A stretch of 64,000 nt of DNA from JAUVXJ01 sp034411995 (GTDB lineage Bacteria > Chloroflexota > Anaerolineae > UBA7937 > B3-Chlor). Both the position numbers and the translations under genes were made by a program. The stretch lies in contig DAOUME010000026.1 of assembly GCA_034411995.1 (NCBI GenBank), positions 1-64,000 of the forward strand, in the 5' to 3' direction. Shown piece by piece: positions 54,979-62,074 of the stretch. Each line of letters begins with the position of its first letter. Within the stretch, counting starts at the first letter, position 1. Below the pieces are notes generated by a model. That model did no database searches. It saw only the letters and a program-made list of their open reading frames with translations, and was not told the DNA's origin.

Positions 54979-56465
54979 TTCGCATCCGCGATTTCAGTTA
55001 CAAGTTCCACGGCAGTGAGACCCCTGCCCTCGATCACGTGAACCTGGACATCGAGCCGGGCGAGTTCGTAGTAGTCACGGGGCCCAGCGGCTGTGGCAAG
55101 TCTACACTGGCTCTGGCGCTGGGCGGGTACCTCTTCCGCCAGCATGAGGGAGAAGCGTGTGGTGAAGTCACCGTAGACGGCCTCAGTACCCGCAAGGCCG
55201 AGATCTTCGACCTCGCAGAGATCGTCGGTCTGGTTCAGCAGAATCCCGAGTCTCAACTCTGCACGCTGACTGTAGCGGACGAAGTGGCTTTCGGGTTGGA
55301 GAACCGGCGGCTCCCGAAAGAGACCATCGAAGAGCGATCCGAGTGGGCCCTGGAGATCGTCGGGGCGCTGCACCTGATCGACCGTCCTCTCGCCACCCTC
55401 TCTGGCGGCGAGAAGCAGAAGATAGCGATCGCCGCCATGATGGCCGCCAAGCCACAGGTCCTGATCTTCGACGAGCCTACCTCCAATCTCGATCCGACGG
55501 CCACAGGGGAGATTTTCAAGGTCATCCAGCACATACGAGAAAAGGCCGGCATCACTGTCATCGTCATCGAGCACAAGTTGGGCTACCTCAAGCCGTTCCG
55601 GCCCCGCTTGATCACCATCGAGCAGGGGCGCATCGTCGGCGATGAGCAGGACACTACAACCTTCCCCAGCTTGCAGAATGCGCATCCATCTACCCTCCGA
55701 GGCCTGCCGATGCCAGGGGACGGGCGTATGGCCCGCATGGAGCACCTCACCGTGGAGTACGACCACACTCCGGTACTGGACGATGTCTCCGTCGACCTGC
55801 ACGCGGGCGAGTTCGTCGCGGTGATGGGGGACAACGGGTGTGGCAAGACCACGCTGCTCCGCTGTCTCATGGGTCTCCTGAAGCCACAAGGGGGCACGAT
55901 CGAGATCCTGGGCCGGGACGCAGCCGAAGTCCCCGTGTCCTCGCTGGCGCGCGACGTCGGCTTCATCTTCCAGAACCCCGACCATCAACTCTTCGCGGAA
56001 AGCGTTTGGGACGAGGCGGCCTTCGCTCCCCGCAACTTCGGCCAGTTCAGCGAGGGAACCTCGGGGCGCGTCGCTCAGCTTCTGGAGCGATGCGGGTTGC
56101 AGCAGTATCGGACCGACCATCCCTACCGTCTCAGCTACGGTGAGAAGAGGCGCCTCAATCTGGTCTCGATACTCTCCTACGAGCCGCGCCTGATACTGTT
56201 AGACGAGATACTCATCGGCCAGGATAGCCAGAACGCCACCATGATCATGGATCTCCTCCAGGAGCATGCCGCCCGCGGCGGGACCATCGTCAACGTCACA
56301 CACGACCCGGAAACCACTTTCCGCTACAGTTCTCGCATCCTGTTCCTGAAGGGCGGCCATTTCCTGCTGGATGCCCCGACTGGTGAGGCTTTCGGCAGGT
56401 TGGGTGATCTTGGCCTGACTGATTACTTGCCCACCGGAGGGGCGGAGCGCCGCTGGAGCAAATGA
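54975..56465 (+). CDS. Fused ECF ATPase A-A' (Moco-regulated system)
   Basis: The 496-residue protein carries two ABC ATPase domains. The first is canonical (GPSGCGKST, LSGGEKQK, LIFDEPTSNLDP). The second has Walker A GDNGCGKTT but a signature LSYGEKRR in place of LSGGE, and Walker B reads LILLDEILIGQD, replacing the usual DEPT. One of the two sites may therefore be catalytically weak. The start is a TTG overlapping the stop of the S-component gene, and its own stop overlaps the T-component start. Confidence 0.9.
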   Translation: MIRIRDFSYKFHGSETPALDHVNLDIEPGEFVVVTGPSGCGKSTLALALGGYLFRQHEGEACGEVTVDGLSTRKAEIFDLAEIVGLVQQNPESQLCTLTVADEVAFGLENRRLPKETIEERSEWALEIVGALHLIDRPLATLSGGEKQKIAIAAMMAAKPQVLIFDEPTSNLDPTATGEIFKVIQHIREKAGITVIVIEHKLGYLKPFRPRLITIEQGRIVGDEQDTTTFPSLQNAHPSTLRGLPMPGDGRMARMEHLTVEYDHTPVLDDVSVDLHAGEFVAVMGDNGCGKTTLLRCLMGLLKPQGGTIEILGRDAAEVPVSSLARDVGFIFQNPDHQLFAESVWDEAAFAPRNFGQFSEGTSGRVAQLLERCGLQQYRTDHPYRLSYGEKRRLNLVSILSYEPRLILLDEILIGQDSQNATMIMDLLQEHAARGGTIVNVTHDPETTFRYSSRILFLKGGHFLLDAPTGEAFGRLGDLGLTDYLPTGGAERRWSK

Positions 56466-57253
56466 GCGCCAAGCCCAAGATAGCATATCAACCGAGAGCC
56501 TCGTGGCTGCATAGCCTGCACCCCCTGATCAAGCTCTGCTGGCTCGTGGGCCTGAGCGTTTCCCTGTTCGTCGTATCCAGTCCGTGGTGGGTGGTGGCCG
56601 TCCTGTTCCTTGCTCTGGGCTCCTTCCCACTGGCTGGACTGAACCTGCGCCGAGATGTCCGAGGCGTTCGTTTCCTGGCGACCATGGGCGTGCTGCTCTT
56701 CTCGCTCCAGGCGGTCTTCAATCGCACCGGATCGCCAATCCTGGACGTGGCCTGGGGTCCGGCCAACCTGATGATCGCCAGTGGCGGTATGGCAGCCGGG
56801 ATCTACGTGGGCGGAAGGTTCCTGAGCCTCGTGCTGATGAGCTACCTCTTCGTGCTCACCACAGACCCCAGCTCCCTGGCCTATGCCTTGATGCGCATCG
56901 GTCTGCCCTACAGGTACGGCTTCGTCCTCATCACGGCACTCCGTCTCGCGCCGATCTTCGAGGTCGAGAGCAATACCGTCTACCAGGCTCAACTGACCAG
57001 AGGAGTCAGGTACGACGTCCGCAGCCCTCGGAAGTTCGTGACCCTCGCTCGCCAGTTGATCCTGCCGTTGCTGGTCTCTGCGCTGAGCAAAGTCGACGGA
57101 CTCGCTGTGTCCATGGAGGGCCGCTGCTTTGGCAAGTACCCCACGCGCACCTACCGACGCACGCCCGGGTACTCCGGGAGGGACATCCTGGCTCTGGTCG
57201 TGCTGGCCGTGGGACTAATCGCGGTGGCGTGGATCGCCCCGCCACGATTCTAG
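56462..57253 (+). CDS. ECF transporter T component (Moco-regulated system)
   Basis: The 263-residue membrane protein starts ATGA-coupled to the ATPase gene. It has the usual N-terminal LHPLIKLCWLVGLSVSLF, about five helices, ALMRIGLPYRYGFVLITALR, and the coupling motif SMEGRCFGKYPTRT (EcfT Ala-Arg-Gly region, here Gly-Arg-Cys). Length is typical for EcfT. Confidence 0.87.
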   Translation: MSAKPKIAYQPRASWLHSLHPLIKLCWLVGLSVSLFVVSSPWWVVAVLFLALGSFPLAGLNLRRDVRGVRFLATMGVLLFSLQAVFNRTGSPILDVAWGPANLMIASGGMAAGIYVGGRFLSLVLMSYLFVLTTDPSSLAYALMRIGLPYRYGFVLITALRLAPIFEVESNTVYQAQLTRGVRYDVRSPRKFVTLARQLILPLLVSALSKVDGLAVSMEGRCFGKYPTRTYRRTPGYSGRDILALVVLAVGLIAVAWIAPPRF

Positions 57254-57265
57254 AGGAGACCAACA

Positions 57266-58123
57266 ATGGTGAAACGGAATAGCTCTGTCAAGATCACGAC
57301 GATGATCACGCTCCTGGCGGGCATCGCCATAGGGGTGGTGGGCAGCGTAGCCGGTTTGATCATCTCCCCGCGGCTGGCGGGAGTGTCTGCCGAGTTCCGG
57401 TGCGTGAGCTGCCATCAGCTCCACGGAGCCGTCAACCTTTCCGACGTACCGTTCAACTCCCTGGTCCTGCTCACCGGCGATGTCCCCGAGTCCAAGTGGA
57501 TCAGTGTCAACGATATCCTCCCCTACCGCTATGCAGGCCAGGCGAGCCTGTCCCTGCCAGATTTGCTGGCTGAGAACGGCGTAGAGGAGTTCAAGGAGGT
57601 GAGTCTCCTCGCCACAGACGGCGGCATAGTGACGCTGGAGAGAGAGAACGTAACAGAACGTTCCCTGCTCCTGCCATACCTGGAGGGCATCCGTTTTCAG
57701 GACGACAACCTGCACGTTTCCACCTGGCTCAAAGGCATCAACAAGATCATCGTGGTGGGCCAAGACCTGCCCATGATCATCGATGGGCGCGCTACCTCCA
57801 TGGGACGCCTCCTGAGAGAGAACACCATGACGGTCGTGGCAGAGCGCAGCTATCCCATGTATCGCAGCCAGGAGGATGGGCAGGTTCGAGAGGGAGAGTA
57901 CTCGCACTTGCACACTGGTGCCCCGCTGGATGATCTGGTGGCCCACGTTGATTTCGACACGCTCAGTGTGACCGATGCTGAGGGTCAAACACATACCATC
58001 GACGCGCGCACCGCTGAGGGAGCGATTCTGACCATCTACTACGGAAAGCCGACCCTTCTATTCCCCGACTTGAACAAAGGACAATGGGTGTCGGACGTAG
58101 TGCGGATCATCTCCAACCCTTAG
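57266..58123 (+). CDS. Membrane-anchored CxxCH protein with SUOX-like domain
   Basis: The 285-residue protein has an N-terminal transmembrane helix (about residues 10-32). Just outside the membrane lies CVSCHQLHG, a CxxCH motif that could attach one heme c or bind a metal. A molybdopterin-oxidoreductase-like segment follows (LSLPDLLAENGVEEFKEVSL, GINKIIVVGQDLPMI). It is 12 nt after the T-component gene and ends the operon before the terminator at 58152. It may be an extracytoplasmic partner of the transporter. Heme attachment is unproven, as a single CxxCH can occur by chance. Confidence 0.6.
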   Translation: MVKRNSSVKITTMITLLAGIAIGVVGSVAGLIISPRLAGVSAEFRCVSCHQLHGAVNLSDVPFNSLVLLTGDVPESKWISVNDILPYRYAGQASLSLPDLLAENGVEEFKEVSLLATDGGIVTLERENVTERSLLLPYLEGIRFQDDNLHVSTWLKGINKIIVVGQDLPMIIDGRATSMGRLLRENTMTVVAERSYPMYRSQEDGQVREGEYSHLHTGAPLDDLVAHVDFDTLSVTDAEGQTHTIDARTAEGAILTIYYGKPTLLFPDLNKGQWVSDVVRIISNP

Positions 58124-58151
58124 CTCCAGCCTCCCTACGATGCAGGAATGA

Positions 58152-58184
58152 GAAGGGGTGGTGACGCAGCGTCACCACCCCTTC
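58152..58184. terminator. Bidirectional terminator between convergent operons
   Basis: A perfect 14-bp stem, GAAGGGGTGGTGAC (58152-58165) with GTCACCACCCCTTC (58171-58184), has a 5-nt loop. It lies between the stop at 58123 and the convergent stop at 58210. There is no long T-run, but position and symmetry fit a shared terminator. Confidence 0.75.
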
Positions 58185-58209
58185 ACGCACCTGGAGCGCC
58201 GATGAATGC

Positions 58210-59994
58210 CTAGTCCAGGGTGATGCTGGTCAGCATAGAGATCCACTGGCTAGCAGGCAGCCCTGGGACCACCAACTGGATCGGACTCTCGGGGTCTGTC
58301 TCCGCCAACCACTCGCCATCTACCTTCAAGGCCACCATGGCTTCGCTGCCCAGGTCGGCTAGAGAAATCTCAGCACTGTACCCATCGGACGCTGTGGCCG
58401 TCATGGTTTGTGCGGCAGGGTCCACGCCAGCCAGGTCGAAGAGTTCGCTGAGCAGTACACCCTCGAAGCTGTGCGTGCTCTCGCCGCTCTTGGTCACCTT
58501 CAACACGTCTTCCAGGAAAACCGTATCCATGCTCGCCAGCTCGGCGTACTCCACAGTCAGCTCGCTGGAGACAGCGCCATCGACGGTCAGAGTCCACTCC
58601 GCCTCGGGGGGCTGCGGGACCGCTGCGCTGGCTCCCTCCAGGGTCAGACTCGTCAACTGACCTATCCACTGGTTCGCGGGCAAGCCGGGAACCACGAGCC
58701 TAATGGGGCTCTCCGGGTCAGTCTCGGCGAGCCACGCTCCGTCCATCTTGAGGGCCACCATGGCATCCGCTGACAGATCGGTCACGGCAATGGTCACAGC
58801 GTATCCATCACTGGCCGTGGCCGTGAGCGCCTCAGCCGCACTGTCCGCTCCGACCAGGTCGAACAGGGAAGAGAGCAACACACCCTCGAAGCTATGGGTG
58901 CTGTCCCCGCTCTTGGTCTGCATCAGAACGTCGTCGAGCTGCACCATGTCCATGTTGGCCAGGTCAGCAAAGTCGAAAGTAGACTCGCTGTCCACGGCAC
59001 CACCGATGGCCAGCTGCCAATCCACGGCTGGCGTCTCCGCCTCCTCAGGCACGGGGCTTTCCGCTGGCTCAGCCGGCGCCGCACGCTCAGCGCTGGCCGT
59101 GATTCTCACCAGCGAAGTCACCCATTGGCTGGCCGGCAGCCCAGGGACCACCAGGCGGATAGGGCTTTCTGGATCGGTCTCTGCCAGCCATTCGCCGTCC
59201 ATCACCAGGGCAATCATGGCGTCCCGCCCGAGGTCTTTCATGGCTATGGTGGCCTCGTAGCCGTCGGCAGCCACCGCCGTGATGGACTGTGCCTCGCTGC
59301 GGAGCGCAACCAGGTCGAAGAGCGTGGTGAGGGGCACTCCCTCGAAATCGTGGGTGCTCTCACCACTCTTGGTCTCCACGACCAGACCCTCGAGCTCAAT
59401 CCTTTCCAGACCCGTCAACTGCACGTACTCGAACGTCCTCTCGTTATCAACGGCGCCGTCGAAGGACAGCTCCCATTCCGCTGTCGGCGGCAGAGCACCA
59501 GCGCCCTCGACCACGATACTGGACAACTGGAAGACCCAGTGATTCGCGGGCTTGTTGGGCAACACCAATCTGATCGGTCCGTGATCCGCATCAGAGGTGG
59601 CGATCCACTCTCCGTCAGACTTCAGGGCTACGATACCATCCTCAAGATCCGCCATGGAGACCATGATCGCATAACCGTCAGCAGCGACGGCCGTGATCCC
59701 GCTGGCATCGGGGTGCAGCCCAGCCTGCTCGAAGATGGCGGTGAGTGGAACACCTTCCCAGTCGTTGACGGTGTCCTCACCAGTGGTCTTCTGCATCAGG
59801 ATATCCTTCAGCGAGACCTGCTGCATAGCCGCCAGGTCCGCATAGCTGAGGCTCAAGGCGTTGTCAACCTCTCCTTCCACCGTCAGCGTCCAGTCCACCT
59901 CAGGCGCCTGCGGGCCTGCAGCGCCGCCGCATCCGACGATCAAGAGCACGACCGCTACCAGCAGCGTCAATCCAGAATACTTCAATTCTCTCAC
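58210..59994 (-). CDS. Lipoprotein with four tandem molybdopterin-oxidoreductase-like domains
   Basis: The 594-residue protein starts with GTG behind GGAGG and carries a lipobox (LLIVGCGG, Cys22), so it should be tethered outside the cytoplasmic membrane. Four repeats of about 140 residues follow. Each has WxLxxxGxVD, FEGVPLxxLFD, AxDGYxxxIxxxDL, an acidic DGEWLAETDPESPI and RLVVPGLPASQW. Fold features match the molybdopterin-binding domain of sulfite oxidase-type proteins, but no cysteine is present beyond the lipobox, so catalysis of that type is unlikely. It is preceded by Moco riboswitch 2 and convergent to the ECF operon with related domains. A substrate-capture lipoprotein is the best inference. 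Confidence 0.75.
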   Translation of the reverse strand: MRELKYSGLTLLVAVVLLIVGCGGAAGPQAPEVDWTLTVEGEVDNALSLSYADLAAMQQVSLKDILMQKTTGEDTVNDWEGVPLTAIFEQAGLHPDASGITAVAADGYAIMVSMADLEDGIVALKSDGEWIATSDADHGPIRLVLPNKPANHWVFQLSSIVVEGAGALPPTAEWELSFDGAVDNERTFEYVQLTGLERIELEGLVVETKSGESTHDFEGVPLTTLFDLVALRSEAQSITAVAADGYEATIAMKDLGRDAMIALVMDGEWLAETDPESPIRLVVPGLPASQWVTSLVRITASAERAAPAEPAESPVPEEAETPAVDWQLAIGGAVDSESTFDFADLANMDMVQLDDVLMQTKSGDSTHSFEGVLLSSLFDLVGADSAAEALTATASDGYAVTIAVTDLSADAMVALKMDGAWLAETDPESPIRLVVPGLPANQWIGQLTSLTLEGASAAVPQPPEAEWTLTVDGAVSSELTVEYAELASMDTVFLEDVLKVTKSGESTHSFEGVLLSELFDLAGVDPAAQTMTATASDGYSAEISLADLGSEAMVALKVDGEWLAETDPESPIQLVVPGLPASQWISMLTSITLD

Positions 59995-60155
59995 GTTTCT
60001 CTGCCTCCTATCATCATCCTGTCCCCAACAGTCCTGGCATACACAAGAAGGACTCTATCAACGCCACTCTGTGTCGATTCTCACCCCCTTTACCGATGGT
60101 GTCCCGGGCCGGAAGGAGGCATGAATCCAGGCGGCGGATAGAGCCCCAGGCCTAG

Positions 60156-60251
60156 CTCTCCTTTCCAAGCACGGGAGGCATGGCCCTTTCGGGCCATACC
60201 CTGACGCCCAGCGTCCCTTGGCCTCAGCCTTTAGGCCCGCTGGGTCGGAGA
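60156..60251 (-). promoter_or_regulatory. Moco-family riboswitch 2
   Basis: On the minus strand the element reads TTCTCCGA, P2 CCCAGC/GCTGGG, an arm TATGGCCCGAAAGGGCCATG, then GCCTCCCGTG and GGAAAGGAG, the same core as riboswitch 1. It begins 24 nt after the stop of the 132-residue protein gene and lies 161 nt before the lipoprotein start. No separate promoter was found in the gap, so it may sit inside a longer transcript. No terminator with a T-run follows; the expression platform is not obvious. Confidence 0.83.
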
Positions 60252-60275
60252 ACACAGCGGTCTATTCAAAACAGG

Positions 60276-60674
60276 TTAGAAGAACCCCAGTTGGCAAGGT
60301 GCGATAGGCATGTCCAGCGTCTCAGCAGCATTGCCGAGATCGAGTCGGCTCAACTTCAGCTCCGTGGCGATGTCCCAGGCGGCTGCACAGGGCAGGCTGC
60401 CGTTCGCCAGTGCCGAGTGCATCTGCTTCGCCAGTTCATCACTCACCTCCGCGTCTGCCCGAACGATGCGCCCTTTGCCCTGCCCCCTGGCACTGTGACC
60501 GAAGAGTCCCAACTGGCATTGCGAAGCGTGGATGTCAGCCTCGGTCGCCGCCCTGCCGACCTCCGCAGGCTCGACTCCGAACTTCCTCGCGATCCTGTGC
60601 ATCGTCGCACACGTCACCCTCCCGTCATCCTCGGCAGACCTCCTGAGTTCCCTGGCCATCTCTTGATCCGTCAT
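60276..60674 (-). CDS. 132-residue protein with duplicated Cys...CQLG domain, Moco-regulated
   Basis: The ATG at 60674 lies 15 nt after the terminator of riboswitch 3. The protein consists of two homologous units of about 45 residues. Each has G-x(2-3)-CA...IA...G-x-AA followed by CQLG(L/F)F: CATMHRIARKFGVEP to CQLGLF, and CAAAWDIATELKLSR to CQLGFF. Each unit looks like a short helical HTH-like fold with a conserved Cys pair that could bind metal. I do not know a function. Control by a Moco-type riboswitch points to molybdenum or tungsten cofactor biology. Confidence 0.7.
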   Translation of the reverse strand: MTDQEMARELRRSAEDDGRVTCATMHRIARKFGVEPAEVGRAATEADIHASQCQLGLFGHSARGQGKGRIVRADAEVSDELAKQMHSALANGSLPCAAAWDIATELKLSRLDLGNAAETLDMPIAPCQLGFF

Positions 60675-60688
60675 GCGCCCACCCCCAC

Positions 60689-60718
60689 AAAAAAAGGCAC
60701 GCCCGGAAGGGAATGCCC
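60689..60718 (-). terminator. Terminator of Moco riboswitch 3
   Basis: On the minus strand GGGCATTCCC and GGGCGTGCC form an imperfect hairpin with a TTCC loop. Seven T residues follow (A-run 60689-60695 on the plus strand). It lies between the aptamer and the ATG at 60674, the layout of a transcription-terminating riboswitch. Confidence 0.75.
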
Positions 60719-60733
60719 AGTATCGGCCAGCGA

Positions 60734-60830
60734 TTCTCCTTTCCGAACACGGGAGGCATAACCTTTTCAGGCTGTACCCTGCCGCCCAACGCCCATGGGC
60801 TTCTGCCTTTAGGCACGTTGGGTCGGAGAA
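60734..60830 (-). promoter_or_regulatory. Moco-family riboswitch 3
   Basis: On the minus strand TTCTCCGA, P2 CCCAACG/CGTTGGG, an inner TGCCTAAAGGCA hairpin, the GGTACAGCCTGAAAAGGTTATG arm (imperfect), GCCTCCCGTG and GGAAAGGAGAA reproduce the core of riboswitches 1 and 2. It starts only 8 nt after the stop of the NTPase gene and is followed by a terminator hairpin. Confidence 0.85.
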
Positions 60831-60838
60831 CCTGTCTC

Positions 60839-61432
60839 TCAATCAGTCATTATACACCCATCGGCCCCAAAGGGCAAGTCGCGCTGCACCCCTGCTTGCT
60901 CCAGCACGCACAGAATCTGCCCCGCAAGCTGCTCCCGGTTCAGAGGCCCCACTTGCATGACGCTGGTCTCAGCAGAACGAAGTCGCTCTCTCACGTCGTC
61001 CACCAGCTCCGGACGCACTACTACCAGGGCCAGCGAGAAGGCGCCCTCCTCTAGCACACCCAGGGCAGCCACCAACCCCTGCCCCAGTTTCAGCTCCAAA
61101 GGACCCAACTCATCCACCACCAGGAGATCGCAAGGAGTCGCGCCTCGCAACAACTCTGCTGCCCACTCCAATGTGGCCCGCACGAACCTGTACCTGCCCC
61201 AACGAACCTCGCCACCCGCTCTGTCGGCCTCAGCCAGCAGGCGCTCCTCACCGGTGGCTGCGTCCGCCAAACGGAGGCCCACCTTCTCCCCCTGGAGGAT
61301 GATGGCCGGCGAAAGCACTCCTGCACACGAGTACCCGAACTGGCGCGCCTGGCCTACCACCTGCTGGCAGAGCTGAGTCTTCCCCGCGCCTCGCTCACCC
61401 GTGAGTAACACCACCCTGTTCATCCTTCTCAC
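60839..61432 (-). CDS. THEP1/DUF2478-like nucleoside-triphosphatase
   Basis: The 197-residue P-loop NTPase has Walker A TGERGAGKTQ and a Walker B region DLLVVDELGPLELK. LALVVVRPELVDDVRERL follows, resembling the THEP1 nucleoside-triphosphatase family and the related DUF2478 proteins. Its position 12 nt after the DUF47 gene and 8 nt before Moco riboswitch 3 suggests a link to molybdenum metabolism, but this is inference. The start is GTG at 61432 or ATG at 61423. Confidence 0.72.
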   Translation of the reverse strand: MRRMNRVVLLTGERGAGKTQLCQQVVGQARQFGYSCAGVLSPAIILQGEKVGLRLADAATGEERLLAEADRAGGEVRWGRYRFVRATLEWAAELLRGATPCDLLVVDELGPLELKLGQGLVAALGVLEEGAFSLALVVVRPELVDDVRERLRSAETSVMQVGPLNREQLAGQILCVLEQAGVQRDLPFGADGCIMTD

Positions 61433-61444
61433 CCTGGCCTCAGA

Positions 61445-62071
61445 CTAGGTCATCTTGACCACGATGTCCGTGATCACATTGGCGGCCTCGTCACCCCTGT
61501 CGGCGGAGTTGCTCAGGTGACGGTAAAGTTCCCTCAACTTCAGCATCTGCACGATGCGCTCGCAGTCCGCAGGTCCGCTGAAAAGATCAGCCAGCGCCTC
61601 GCGGTAAATGGTCTCCATCCTGTTTTCCAGCGCCTTCGCCCTCATGGCATGTTCGTAGGCCACGCCAGGGTGGTCCTTCAGCCGCAGGGTTGCCAGATGA
61701 ATCTCCTTGGCCGCATCCCGGAGCAGTGAAGCCATCCGATGCAGATGCTTGTTCGGAGAGATGTCCAGGATGGTCATCTCCTCCACCGTGGAGTCACCAT
61801 AGTCGAGGATGTCATCGATGGCCCGAGACAGCGCAAAGATGTCCTCCCTGTCTATGGGTGTGACGAAGGTACGGTTCAACTCGTCCACGAGGATGCGGCG
61901 TAGCTCGTCGGCTTCCTTCTCGGCCTGGATCACCCCCTGGGCGGCTTCTGCGTTGCCGTTTCTCATGTACTCCTCAAGCGTGTCCATGCCCTCCAGCGTC
62001 TTTTCAGCCTGGGCAGCAATCATCCGCAGAAAGTTCTCCTGTCTTGGTCGTAGGAACTCCTTGAACCCCAT
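61445..62071 (-). CDS. DUF47 (PhoU-like) PiT accessory protein
   Basis: The 208-residue all-helical protein (AEKEADELRRILVDELNRTF, DREDIFALSRAIDDILDY) is a DUF47 family member, the usual partner of PiT transporters, thought to control their activity. It starts 3 nt after the PiT gene, so the two are co-transcribed. Acidic metal-binding E/DxxxD motifs typical of PhoU-like bundles are present. Confidence 0.88.
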   Translation of the reverse strand: MGFKEFLRPRQENFLRMIAAQAEKTLEGMDTLEEYMRNGNAEAAQGVIQAEKEADELRRILVDELNRTFVTPIDREDIFALSRAIDDILDYGDSTVEEMTILDISPNKHLHRMASLLRDAAKEIHLATLRLKDHPGVAYEHAMRAKALENRMETIYREALADLFSGPADCERIVQMLKLRELYRHLSNSADRGDEAANVITDIVVKMT

Positions 62072-62074
62072 AGC

